Positions 18,011 to 26,464 of a DNA stretch of 64,000 bases are shown here, one piece after another. The number at the start of each line of letters is the position of its first letter. Position 1 is the stretch's first letter. Origin of the DNA: Streptomyces sp. NK15101 (GTDB taxonomy: Bacteria > Actinomycetota > Actinomycetes > Streptomycetales > Streptomycetaceae); contig NZ_JAINVG010000018.1 of NCBI RefSeq assembly GCF_020400725.1, positions 41,082-105,081 on the forward strand. Reading direction: 5' to 3'. The position numbers and the translations under genes were made by a program. The notes beneath the pieces were generated by a model. That model did no database searches, was not told the origin of the DNA, and saw nothing but the letters and a program-made list of their open reading frames with translations.

Positions 18011-18135
18011 CGGCCCCTTCCGCTCACCCGGCCGTACCCCCACGCTCCTCCGTCCGCCCCGCCCGCGGCGCCGTCCCCCGCCCGCCGGGCCCCGGAGGCA
18101 TGCCCGCACGTCCGCACGCCCTTCTGGAGACCCGC

Positions 18136-19539
18136 ATGTCCACGCCCCTGTCCCGTCGCGCCCTCGGCGGGGCCGCCGCCGGTGCCGCCGCCGCGGCCGC
18201 CCTCGGCGCCACCGCGACCGCCGCGCAGGCCGCTCCCGCGCCCGCTCCGCAGGAGCGTCCCTTCCGGGCCGCGCACCCGCGCCGCCACTCCCGGCGACCC
18301 AACATCCTCTTCATCCTGGGCGACGACCTCGGCTGGGCCGACCTCTCCTCGTACGGCTCCCCGCACATCCGCACGCCGCACCTGGACCGCCTCGCCCGCG
18401 AGGGCGTCCGCTTCACCGACGCCTACTCCGGCTCCGCGACCTGCTCCCCCACCCGCTTCAGCCTCTACACCGGCCGCTACCCCGGCCGAACGAAGGGCGG
18501 GCTCGCCGAGCCGATAGCCGACAAGACCGTCGGCCTGGAACCCACCCACCCCACGCTCGCCTCGCTGCTCCGGGACTCCGGATACGCCACCGCGCTCATC
18601 GGCAAGTGGCACTGCGGCTACCTGCCCGACTACTCCCCCACCCGCTCCGGCTGGGACGAGTTCTTCGGCAACTTCGGCGGGGCCCTGGAGTACTACTCCA
18701 AGCTCGGTCTCGGCGGCGAGTACGACCTCTACGAGGGCGACGCCGAGTACAAGGACCTGCGGTACTACACCCGGATCCTCACCGAGCGGGCGAGCGAGTA
18801 CGTCGGCCGCGACCACGAGAAGCCCTGGCTGCTGAACCTGAACTTCACCACCCCGCACTGGCCCTGGATCGCCGACGGCGACACGGAGGCGAGCGAGGAG
18901 ATCGTCCGCCGCATCAAGGCCGGCGACCGCTCCGCCCTCTGGCACCAGGACGGCGGCTCCGTCGAGAAGTACAAGGAGATGGTCGAGGACCTCGACCGCT
19001 CGATCGGGCAGGTCCTCAACGCGCTGAAGCGCTCCGGCCAGGAGCAGGACACCCTCGTCTTCTTCGCCAGCGACAACGGCGGCGAGCGCTTCTCCTACAA
19101 CTGGCCGCTCGCCGGGAACAAGGGCTCGCTCCAGGAGGGCGGCATCCGCGTCCCCACGATCCTGCGCTGGCCCGCCCGCATCGACGGCGGGCAGGTCAGC
19201 GACCTGCCGGTGTTCACGCCCGACTGGACGGCGACCCTGCTGGACCTGGCCGGTGCCCGCCCCCACCCGGCGTACCCCCTCGACGGCACCAGCCTCGCCG
19301 GACACCTGCTGCGCGGCGCGGAGGTGCCGGAACGCGACCTGTTCTGGCGGGTGCGGGGCGAGCGGGCGCTGCGCCGCGGCGACTGGAAGTACTACCGGGG
19401 CAAGTCCGGTCGCGACCAGCTCTTCCACCTGTCCGAGGATTCCCGCGAGCAGGCGGACCGGGCGCCGTTCGAGCAGGCGCGGCTGGCCGAGCTGCGGGCC
19501 GTGTGGGAGCGGATCGACGCGGGGCTCCTCCGCTACTGA
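18136..19539 (+). CDS. Secreted sulfatase (arylsulfatase family, Tat signal)
   Basis: A 467-residue type I sulfatase. An N-terminal Tat-type signal (SRRALGGAAAGAAAAAALG, ending near AQAA) is followed by NILFILGDDLGWADLSSYG (metal-binding Asp pair) and the formylglycine site CSPTR in SGSATCSPTRFSLYTGRYPG, where Cys would be matured by a formylglycine-generating enzyme. Further metal and substrate residues occur in IGKWHCGY, NFTTPHWPW and FASDNGG. It should release sulfate from sulfate esters outside the cell. GGAG precedes ATG 18136. The upstream leader peptide suggests sulfur or cysteine control. Confidence 0.92.
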   Translation: MSTPLSRRALGGAAAGAAAAAALGATATAAQAAPAPAPQERPFRAAHPRRHSRRPNILFILGDDLGWADLSSYGSPHIRTPHLDRLAREGVRFTDAYSGSATCSPTRFSLYTGRYPGRTKGGLAEPIADKTVGLEPTHPTLASLLRDSGYATALIGKWHCGYLPDYSPTRSGWDEFFGNFGGALEYYSKLGLGGEYDLYEGDAEYKDLRYYTRILTERASEYVGRDHEKPWLLNLNFTTPHWPWIADGDTEASEEIVRRIKAGDRSALWHQDGGSVEKYKEMVEDLDRSIGQVLNALKRSGQEQDTLVFFASDNGGERFSYNWPLAGNKGSLQEGGIRVPTILRWPARIDGGQVSDLPVFTPDWTATLLDLAGARPHPAYPLDGTSLAGHLLRGAEVPERDLFWRVRGERALRRGDWKYYRGKSGRDQLFHLSEDSREQADRAPFEQARLAELRAVWERIDAGLLRY

Positions 19540-19661
19540 GCCCCGCGGGCCCGGACCGGTTCGGTTCGGATCCCTCGTGGGCGAACCGGGGCCCGAACGG
19601 GCCTTGCCGTCAAGGGATTTCGGCCGGACAGGTGCTCGTGACGGCCTCGGTGGGCCCGGTG

Positions 19662-19685
19662 CCGGTGCCGGATCCCCGGCACCGG
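19662..19685. terminator. Hairpin between converging sulfatase and dehydrogenase genes
   Basis: A 10-bp perfect stem (CCGGTGCCGG/CCGGCACCGG) with loop ATCC in a convergent gap; it could serve both strands. Confidence 0.5.
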
Positions 19686-19728
19686 GCGCGGTCGGGCCGA
19701 CGGGTCCCCCGGTGGCCGCCCCGGCGGC

Positions 19729-20952
19729 TCAGCGCTCCTCGCGGAGCCCCCACGGGGATCCGTACGCGCCGAGCAGGTCGAGGAACGGGCGGGGCGGCAG
19801 CGCCTCGGGGCCGAGGACGCCGCTCGCCTTCCACGTGCCCTCGGCGATCAGCTCCAGGGCGACCACCGGGTTGAGGGCGGTCTGCCAGACCACGGCCTGG
19901 GAACCGTACTCGCGCATCGTCCACTCGTTGTCGACGACGTGGTACAGGTACACCTCGCGCGCCGCGCCGTCCTTGGTCCCCTTGACCCAGGTGCCCGCGC
20001 AGGTCTTGCCCTTCATGTGGTCGCCCAGTGTGGCCGGGTCGGGCAGACAGGCGGCGACCACGTCGCGCGGGGAGACCTCGACCGGGCCGTCCGCGCCGGG
20101 GACGGTGACCTTCGCCGTGGAGTCGAGACCGAGGTCGCGGAGGGTCTTGAGCTTGGCGATGAAGTCGTCGCCGAGGCCGTACTTGAACGTGACCCGGCGC
20201 GCGTCCACCCAGCGGGGCACGAGGAGGACCTCCTCGTGCTCGACGTTCACGCACTCCACCGGGCCGATGCCCTCGGGGAAGTCGAAGACCTCCGGCTCGC
20301 TGAAGGGTGCGGTGGTGAACCAGCCACGGTCCCTCTCGTAGACGACGGGCGGGTTGAGGCATTCCTCGATGGTGGTCCAGATGTTGAAGGAGGGGGCGAA
20401 GTCGTACCCCTCGACGGTGAGGTTCGCGCCGTCGCGGATGCCGACCTCCTCGATCTCGTCGAAGAGTTCGTCCGCCGCGTAACGGGCGAACACGTCCGAG
20501 AGACCCGGTTCCACGCCCATGCCGACCAGGGCGAGGCGGCCGGCCCTCTCCCAGTCCTCGGCCAGGGCGAACTGCTCGTCGCCGAGCTTGACCCCGCACT
20601 CCTCGTGGGGGGCGGTCGGGTGCGGCACGGACAGCGACATCGCCATGTCGACGTAGTGCGCGCCGGCGGCGAGCGCCGCGCGGAACAGCGGCATCACGAA
20701 CCTGGGGTCGGTCGCGTTCAGCAGCACGTCGCAGCGCTCCTCGTCGAGGAGGGCGCGGACCGCGGCCTCGTCGGAGGCGTCCAGACGGCGCGCGGCGAAC
20801 CGGCCCTCCCGGTCGTCGAGCGCGGCGACGGCGGCCTGCGCGCGGGCCGGATCGTAGTCGGCGACGACCATGTGGGTCAGGAAGTCACGGCGGGCCGCGA
20901 TGCGGGTGACGGCGGTTCCGACGCCGCCCGCACCCACGAGAAGTACACGCAT
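19729..20952 (-). CDS. Saccharopine dehydrogenase-like protein
   Basis: About 407 residues. The Rossmann start MRVLLVGAGGVGTAVTRIAARR is followed by VVADYDPARA, DVLLNATDPRFVMPLF, HYVDMAMSLS and VGMGVEPGLSDVFARYA, all typical of saccharopine dehydrogenase/carboxynorspermidine synthase-type enzymes that couple reductive amination to NAD(P). The exact substrate in Streptomyces is unclear. ATG 20952 is taken; an ATG at 20964 would add four residues. It diverges from the TetR gene at 21071. Confidence 0.85.
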   Translation of the reverse strand: MRVLLVGAGGVGTAVTRIAARRDFLTHMVVADYDPARAQAAVAALDDREGRFAARRLDASDEAAVRALLDEERCDVLLNATDPRFVMPLFRAALAAGAHYVDMAMSLSVPHPTAPHEECGVKLGDEQFALAEDWERAGRLALVGMGVEPGLSDVFARYAADELFDEIEEVGIRDGANLTVEGYDFAPSFNIWTTIEECLNPPVVYERDRGWFTTAPFSEPEVFDFPEGIGPVECVNVEHEEVLLVPRWVDARRVTFKYGLGDDFIAKLKTLRDLGLDSTAKVTVPGADGPVEVSPRDVVAACLPDPATLGDHMKGKTCAGTWVKGTKDGAAREVYLYHVVDNEWTMREYGSQAVVWQTALNPVVALELIAEGTWKASGVLGPEALPPRPFLDLLGAYGSPWGLREER

Positions 20953-21070
20953 GTCACACACCATTTCGTCGAGTCCGTCCCGGCGAACGCCCGGGGACGC
21001 CCCGATGGAACACGACCCCGGCGGTTAAGGTCTACGGCGTTGGCATAAGGAACGACAGGAGGGTGGCGCG

Positions 21071-21790
21071 GTGCCGAAGAAGGTGGTTCCGGAGGCGGAG
21101 CGGCGCAGGCGGCGGCCCACCCGGCAGGGCACCGTGCTGTCGGAGAAGCTCATCGTGGAGACGGCTCTGCGGATGCTGCGCGAGCACGGGGTCGCCGGAC
21201 TGACGGCGCGCCGCCTGGGTGCCGCCCTCGGCGCCGACCCGAGCACCGTGTACCGGTACTTCGCCGGACTGGACGGCCTGACCCGGGCCATCGGCGAGGA
21301 GCTGATGGGGCGGGCCCTGGACAGCTGGACGGCCACCGGGGAATGGCGTGCCGATCTGCGCGCCCTGGGTCTGGCCGTCCACGCGTCCTACCTCGCCCAC
21401 CCCCAGGCGGCGCTGCTGACCGCGAGCCGTGTCACCGGCCGCCCCCGGGAGATCGAGGTGGACGAGACGATCCTCGGGATCCTGCGCGGCGCGGGCTTCG
21501 GGGACGCGGACGCCGTCGGCGTGTACCACGCCTTCATCGACCTGGCGCTGGCCTTCGCCGCTCTGGACGCGGGCGCGCTGGCCATCAAGGACGAGGTCAG
21601 AGAGGCGGACGAGGAGATGTGGACCTCCACCTACGCCCGGCTGCCGGCCGAGACGCATCCCCACATCGCCGCCACCGCGCGCCTGCTGGCGGACCGGATG
21701 AACCACAGCGCCTATCCCGTCCTCCTGGACACGCTCCTGGGCAGGGCGGAGGCGAGGCTGGCCGCGACGACGCGCGCTTCCCGTGCGTGA
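21071..21790 (+). CDS. TetR/AcrR family regulator
   Basis: A 239-residue protein with HTH segment VAGLTARRLGAALGADPSTVYRYFAGLDGL after a basic N terminus (RRRRRPTRQG). The TetR_C domain is about 150 residues long. GTG 21071 has AGGAGG 9 nt upstream. It diverges from the saccharopine dehydrogenase-like gene by about 118 bp and probably controls that promoter region. Confidence 0.9.
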   Translation: MPKKVVPEAERRRRRPTRQGTVLSEKLIVETALRMLREHGVAGLTARRLGAALGADPSTVYRYFAGLDGLTRAIGEELMGRALDSWTATGEWRADLRALGLAVHASYLAHPQAALLTASRVTGRPREIEVDETILGILRGAGFGDADAVGVYHAFIDLALAFAALDAGALAIKDEVREADEEMWTSTYARLPAETHPHIAATARLLADRMNHSAYPVLLDTLLGRAEARLAATTRASRA

Positions 21791-21791
21791 G

Positions 21792-21863
21792 GCTTCCCGT
21801 ACGGGAAGCTCCCCTGCACGAGGCTTCCCGTACGGGGGAGGGGCCCCTCCCCCGTACGGGAAG
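21792..21863. terminator. Two nested perfect palindromes, bidirectional terminator
   Basis: A perfect 18-bp palindrome (21792-21809, centre CGTACG) is followed by a perfect 40-bp palindrome (21824-21863, centre GGGGCCCC) whose ends repeat the first sequence. They lie between the stop codons of converging genes (TetR at 21790, surface protein at 21895). Confidence 0.8.
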
Positions 21864-21894
21864 GGCCCCTCCTGTTCTGCCGGTGCCGTGCCGG

Positions 21895-24225
21895 TCAGCT
21901 TCCGGTGTTCGCCCTGCGGCGGCGCCACCGGACGAGTGCGGCGCCCGCGGCGATCGCGGCGGCGGCGATGCCGGTGATCAGGGCCACGGGGGTGCCGCTG
22001 CCGGTGTCGGCGAGATCGCCGTCGGGGTCCGTCGGACCGGGCGGGGTGGTGACCTCAGGTCCGTCGGGGGACCGGCTGCCCGTCGGAGACGGGGTGGGCT
22101 TTCCCGTACCGGTCGGGCTCGGGGTCGGCTTCCCGGTGCCGGTCGCCGTGGGGGTGGGAGTGGGGGTGGGGGTGCCGGCCTCGGAGTGTCCGGCGCTGTT
22201 GCCGCCGAACATCAGGTAGCCCTCCTTGTTCGGGTCGTCCGCGACGGTGTCGACCGCGAAGCCGACGGTGCGGGGCTTGTAGCGCTGCTCGGTGCGGAAA
22301 CGCACCGGGTTCATGTTCCGCTTGGGCTGCTTGGAGAAGTCGACCCCGCCGACGGTGTAGACGTAGACGTCCTCGCCGTTGTCCCACTTGTACTTGAAGG
22401 TGCCTTCGGTGAAGGCCTTGTAGTAGCGGTCCCAGACCTGCTTGCCGTTCCAGTCCTGGTGCGGGGCGCGCAGCGGCCAGCGCTTCACGTCGTCGCTGTC
22501 GATGATCCCGCGGTACTCGGCGGGCATGTCGGCGGCGTTCTGCCGGACCCATTCGGCGGCGACGCGCGCGGTGTAGACGCGACGCAGGTCGGCGTAGTAG
22601 TCGCCGTTGTTGACCTTCTCCGCGACCAGGGGCGTGATGTAGCGGTCGAGCACCCGGTCGGACTGCTGCGTCTCGGCCTCGGTGAGGTCGCAGCCCTTTC
22701 CGCCGGGCGGCTGCGTGTGGGTCTCCTGCGGGACCGTGGACAGCTTCAGCGGGGTGTCGAGGATGTGGATGCCGCCGTCCTGCTCGCGCACGACGGCGGT
22801 CTCGGGCTCGATCCAGTAGCGGAAGCCCGCCCAGCAGGGGAAGCCGTTGCGCTGGGGCAGGGCGTTCATGAAGTTCCGGCCCGCCTCCGTCTCGGGGTCC
22901 ATGGCCTTGAAGATGTCGTGCTTCAGCTCCAGGTCCGCTTCCAGCAGCACCCGGCCGGCGTCGGTCCTGCCGAAGTCGGCGTCGATGACGCGGTTCGGCT
23001 CGTCCGGGTTGAGGTTCACCCAGAACGTGGACGGGTCCAGGGCGAGCCAGGTGAAGAACGCGTCGGAGATGAGGTTGCCCTTCTCCTGGCCGCCCCACCC
23101 GGCCGCGTACTCGTCCTCCACCGACTTGGCCGAGAAGGCGTAGTCCAGGCCCTTGCCGCTCTTGCCCTTGCCGATGTAGCGCAGGTCGAGGGTGGTGAAG
23201 TCGATGCCTCCGAGCCCGCGGTTCATCAGGGACCGCTGCCCGGTCCTGCCGAGCCGGTCGAGCTGTTCCTTGAGGGTCTGCGGGTTGGGCGGGGACTGCT
23301 TGACGACCTGGTTGCCGGAGCCGCGGGACCCGGTGGAGGTGCCGTTGCCCGGAGACATCGTCGTGCCGTTCGCGCGGTACGGGCCGTTCTCTGTGCCCTT
23401 GGGGGGCAGGCCCTTGTGGTGGGACTGGTAGTCGTACGTGCGTACCCGGTCGCGGCCGAGGGCGTCCTTGCCCGCGGTGTCCTTCAGCTCCTTCATGAAG
23501 TTCTTGGCGTCACGGGTCTGGTTCTCGGCGAAGACGTACGTGTACTTGTACGAGCGCCAGCCCTGGTTCTTGGCCCAGGCACGGTCCGCGGGCTTCTCGC
23601 GGCCGTCGGGGCTGCCGTTGGACTTGGCCTCCACGATCTCCCGGGTGCGCTTGTTGTACGCGTCGAGCCGCCGTTTGTAGCGGTCGCCGGTGTCGGGGTC
23701 CTTGAACCAGAACTCCTTCTCGCAGATCCAGTCCGGGCCGGTCAGCCCCATCTCGCGCACGACCTTGCCCATGAAGGCCTTGCCGCGGGCGTCGAAGCCC
23801 TGGTTCGGGATGTAGACCTTCGACAGGTAGTCGCCGAAGTCCTTCCACCGCTTCTGCGCGTTGAACCGGGCGTAGATGCGCCTCGGGTCGCTGTGGTCGA
23901 ACTTCTTGTAGTCGGTGCCCGCGGCGTCGAGTTCGGCCCGGGTGGGACTGAGGCCGTCGAACTGGAGGCCGGGGTTGGTGTACTCGTACGTGTCCCAGCG
24001 GTCCACCGCGCGCGAGGCGTCCCCCTGGGGCAGACCGCCGATGGGTACGTCCTTCACCCCGTACATCTCGTCGCACCGCTTGCCGGGCTTCAGCTTCGGC
24101 GCCGGTGCGGCTTCGGCGACGCCGGTGACGGGTTGTCCGGTGACGGTGACGACGGTGGCGCAGGCGAGCGCGAGCAGGCTGTTCCTGAGCGCACGCCAGC
24201 GGCTTGCTATTCGTGCTGGCTTCAC
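21895..24225 (-). CDS. LADTG sortase-anchored surface protein of unknown function with PD-(D/E)xK-like motif
   Basis: A 776-residue exported protein. It has an N-terminal signal peptide (about residues 1-40, ending near VAEAA) and a C-terminal sorting signal: LADTG near residue 738, a hydrophobic stretch, then RWRRRR. A Thr/Pro/Gly-rich spacer (about 660-735) precedes the anchor. Residues about 160-215 contain EKEFWFKDPDTGDRYKRRLD and REIVEAKSNG, giving D188 and E199-A-K201, the spacing of PD-(D/E)xK nuclease folds. The large central region is not recognised. GTG 24225 has GGGGGA upstream. It faces the acidic gene at 24428. Secretion and anchoring are well supported; nuclease activity is only suggested. 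Confidence 0.8.
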   Translation of the reverse strand: MKPARIASRWRALRNSLLALACATVVTVTGQPVTGVAEAAPAPKLKPGKRCDEMYGVKDVPIGGLPQGDASRAVDRWDTYEYTNPGLQFDGLSPTRAELDAAGTDYKKFDHSDPRRIYARFNAQKRWKDFGDYLSKVYIPNQGFDARGKAFMGKVVREMGLTGPDWICEKEFWFKDPDTGDRYKRRLDAYNKRTREIVEAKSNGSPDGREKPADRAWAKNQGWRSYKYTYVFAENQTRDAKNFMKELKDTAGKDALGRDRVRTYDYQSHHKGLPPKGTENGPYRANGTTMSPGNGTSTGSRGSGNQVVKQSPPNPQTLKEQLDRLGRTGQRSLMNRGLGGIDFTTLDLRYIGKGKSGKGLDYAFSAKSVEDEYAAGWGGQEKGNLISDAFFTWLALDPSTFWVNLNPDEPNRVIDADFGRTDAGRVLLEADLELKHDIFKAMDPETEAGRNFMNALPQRNGFPCWAGFRYWIEPETAVVREQDGGIHILDTPLKLSTVPQETHTQPPGGKGCDLTEAETQQSDRVLDRYITPLVAEKVNNGDYYADLRRVYTARVAAEWVRQNAADMPAEYRGIIDSDDVKRWPLRAPHQDWNGKQVWDRYYKAFTEGTFKYKWDNGEDVYVYTVGGVDFSKQPKRNMNPVRFRTEQRYKPRTVGFAVDTVADDPNKEGYLMFGGNSAGHSEAGTPTPTPTPTATGTGKPTPSPTGTGKPTPSPTGSRSPDGPEVTTPPGPTDPDGDLADTGSGTPVALITGIAAAAIAAGAALVRWRRRRANTGS

Positions 24226-24390
24226 AGTGTTTCCCCCGGGAGCCCCCACGGGTCAGAGTCCGGCCGTGTGGCGCCAGGGCCCCCGATGCTCATGTGGGCG
24301 CCGCACGAGCGCTCCGATCCTAGAGCGCCGCTTTGCCCACGCAACGTCTTTTCCGTGTCGTGGAGTGTGTTAAATCCGTGCAGATTCAAG

Positions 24391-24419
24391 GCTCTTACGG
24401 CCACACAAAGAGCTAGGGT
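24391..24419 (+). promoter_or_regulatory. Inverted repeat and -10 element upstream of the acidic protein gene
   Basis: Inverted repeat GCTCTT-N11-AAGAGC (24391-24413) followed directly by TAGGGT (24414-24419), nine bases before GTG 24428. The transcript would have almost no leader. Confidence 0.4.
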
Positions 24420-24427
24420 TAACTGCC

Positions 24428-24973
24428 GTGAGCAATGAAATCTGGGACGACGAGGACGGCGACGAGGACGAGCGGGCCGTCGCCGAGCGCATCGACGGGG
24501 AACACGCCGACAATCCCCGCCTCGCGGCGTGGCTGGGCGAGCAGGAGGGCCGCTTCGAGGACTGGAGCCGCGACCACGGCGGCGGCTGGGACTTCGGCGA
24601 GCGCTCGCTCGACCGCCTGGAAGCCGTCATCCGTGAGCACATCACGTCCGTCGACGACCTGTTCGCGCACGAGCACACCCCGCTGGTCCAGGTCGCCTGC
24701 TGGTACGTCGGGGAAGTGCACCGCCGCGCCGCCGGCACCGAGTGGCGCATGGACCCCGACCCGGCCGACAGCCACCCCTGGTCCGGGCGCCCCTACGTGA
24801 CCGTCCCCTTCACGCGCCTGGACGAGTACCGGGACCCCGAGGGCATCGACTACGACGCCCGCCCCCGGCACCACCCCCTCAGCAGCTTCCTCGCCCTCCT
24901 CCGAGAGGGCCCCGGGAGCGGGCCGGGCTCGCTCCGGAGCGAGCTGCGCGACTACGGGCCCGACGCGGAGTGA
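24428..24973 (+). CDS. Acidic hypothetical protein
   Basis: A 181-residue soluble protein, very rich in Asp and Glu at the N terminus (DDEDGDEDERAVAERID). The middle holds LVQVACWYVGEVHRRAAG and a Trp-rich segment. No family is recognised with confidence; the compact acidic character and CWYVGEV segment recall small immunity-type or SMI1-like proteins but this is not established. GTG 24428 is the start. It diverges from the surface protein gene by about 200 bp, so shared regulation is possible. Confidence 0.7.
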   Translation: MSNEIWDDEDGDEDERAVAERIDGEHADNPRLAAWLGEQEGRFEDWSRDHGGGWDFGERSLDRLEAVIREHITSVDDLFAHEHTPLVQVACWYVGEVHRRAAGTEWRMDPDPADSHPWSGRPYVTVPFTRLDEYRDPEGIDYDARPRHHPLSSFLALLREGPGSGPGSLRSELRDYGPDAE

Positions 24974-25045
24974 GGACGCCCACCCTCACCCTCGTACGTT
25001 CGCCCAAGCACCCTCTCATCCGCCATGGAGGGTCCTCCGTGTTTG

Positions 25046-25075
25046 TTGCAGATGAGAGCCTGAGCGTCCTACGGT
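25046..25075 (+). promoter_or_regulatory. Promoter of the HTH-TOBE gene
   Basis: TTGCAG (25046-25051), 18-bp spacer, TACGGT (25070-25075). The expected start point coincides with ATG 25083, so the gene is probably leaderless. Confidence 0.55.
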
Positions 25076-25082
25076 GTCGCAC

Positions 25083-25472
25083 ATGCAGTCCTACACCATC
25101 GGGCAGGCCGCGCGCCTTCTGGGCGTGAGCCCGGACACCGCGCGGCGCTGGGCCGACGCCGGCCGGGTCGCGACCCACCGCGACGAGAGCGGCCGGCGCG
25201 TCATCGACGGCACGTCGCTCGCCGCCTTCTCGGTGGAGATCGCGGAGGGCGATGACGACGGGGTGCCGTACACGACGGCGCGCAACGCGTTCCCCGGCAT
25301 CGTCACGGCGATCAAGCTCGACGACATCGCGGCCCAGGTCACCATCCAGGCCGGACCGCACCGCCTGGTCTCCCTCCTCACCCGCGAGGCCGTGGAGGAG
25401 CTGGGACTGGAAGTCGGCATGCAGGCCACCGCCCGCGTGAAGTCGACCAGCGTGCACATCGACCGCACCTGA
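25083..25472 (+). CDS. Molybdate-binding HTH-TOBE protein
   Basis: A 129-residue protein. The N-terminal MerR-like HTH (YTIGQAARLLGVSPDTARRWADAGRV) is joined to a C-terminal TOBE/Mop domain (NAFPGIVTAIKLDDIAAQVTIQAG) that binds molybdate or tungstate. It lies immediately upstream of modA and modBC, so it is likely a molybdate-responsive regulator or storage protein of that system. The start at ATG 25083 fits a leaderless transcript. Confidence 0.88.
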   Translation: MQSYTIGQAARLLGVSPDTARRWADAGRVATHRDESGRRVIDGTSLAAFSVEIAEGDDDGVPYTTARNAFPGIVTAIKLDDIAAQVTIQAGPHRLVSLLTREAVEELGLEVGMQATARVKSTSVHIDRT

Positions 25473-25560
25473 CCCCTCACGCACCACCGATACGTCTCGG
25501 CCGTCGGCACGGCCGGCCTCCCAGCGCCCCTTCCGTTCGTCCCCAGGAGATCCGGACCCC

Positions 25561-26370
25561 ATGTCCCTCACCGTCACCAGACGTCGTACCGCCGCCGTCC
25601 TGACCGCGGCCCTGCTCCTCTCCCTCGCGGCCTGCTCGTCGAGCGACGACACCGCGAAGGACGCCGACGGCTCCACCGCCTCCGGTACCGCGGGCTCCGC
25701 GCCGCGGGCGAACCTGACCGTCCTCGCCGCCGCGTCCCTGACGGACGTGTTCAAGACGGCCGGCGCCGCCTACGAGAAGTCCCACCCGGGCACGAAGCTC
25801 ACCTTCTCGTTCGCCGGCTCGCAGGAACTCGTCGCGCAGGTCGCCCAGGGCTCGCCCGCCGACGTCCTGGTCACCGCCGACACCAAGAGCATGGACAAGG
25901 TGAAGGCCGACACGGACACCCCGGCGGTCATCGCGAAGAACCGGCTCGTCATCGCCACCGGGAAGGGCAACCCCTTCAAGGTCGACGAGCTGAAGGACCT
26001 CGCGGACAGCAGGCTCAAGGTCGTCCTCGCGGCGCCCGAGGTGCCGGCCGGCAAGTACAGCAAGAAGATCCTGGACGCCCAGGAGATCTCGGTGACGCCG
26101 GTCTCCCAGGAGCCCAACGTCCGCGCGGTGCTCAGCAAGGTCGAGCTCGGCGAGGCCGACGCCGGACTCGTCTACAGGACCGACGCCGAAAGCGCGAAGG
26201 ACAAGGTCGACGCCGTCGAGATCCCCGACGCGCAGAACGCCGTCGCGCAGTATCCGGCCGCTACGCTGAAGGACTCCAAGAACCCCGAGGCCGCGGCCGC
26301 GTTCGTCGCCTGGCTCTCCTCCCCGGAGGGCCGGAAGATCCTCCAGGACGCCGGCTTCCAGAAGCCGTAA
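25561..26370 (+). CDS. modA: Molybdate ABC transporter substrate-binding lipoprotein
   Basis: A 269-residue lipoprotein. The signal ends in a lipobox LAAC at about residue 24. The mature domain has LTVLAAASLTDVFKTAG, FAGSQELVAQVAQGSPADVLVTAD and VLAAPEVPAGKYSKKIL, hallmarks of ModA. It captures molybdate or tungstate outside the membrane for ModBC. Oxygen-anion uptake fits the molybdopterin formate dehydrogenase elsewhere in the window. Confidence 0.93.
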   Translation: MSLTVTRRRTAAVLTAALLLSLAACSSSDDTAKDADGSTASGTAGSAPRANLTVLAAASLTDVFKTAGAAYEKSHPGTKLTFSFAGSQELVAQVAQGSPADVLVTADTKSMDKVKADTDTPAVIAKNRLVIATGKGNPFKVDELKDLADSRLKVVLAAPEVPAGKYSKKILDAQEISVTPVSQEPNVRAVLSKVELGEADAGLVYRTDAESAKDKVDAVEIPDAQNAVAQYPAATLKDSKNPEAAAAFVAWLSSPEGRKILQDAGFQKP

Positions 26371-26464
26371 CCGTCCGGGATCGCACAGATCGCGAGGTGC
26401 TGTCCGTACCCGGGGGGACGGACAGCCCCTCGTCCTCACGTCTTGCTCGCTGCGGGGTCGATCG

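Noticed and set aside
21895..24225. Restriction-system nuclease from the PD-(D/E)xK-like motif
   Set aside because: The protein is exported and wall-anchored, and no methylase or helicase gene is near, so a restriction role is unlikely.
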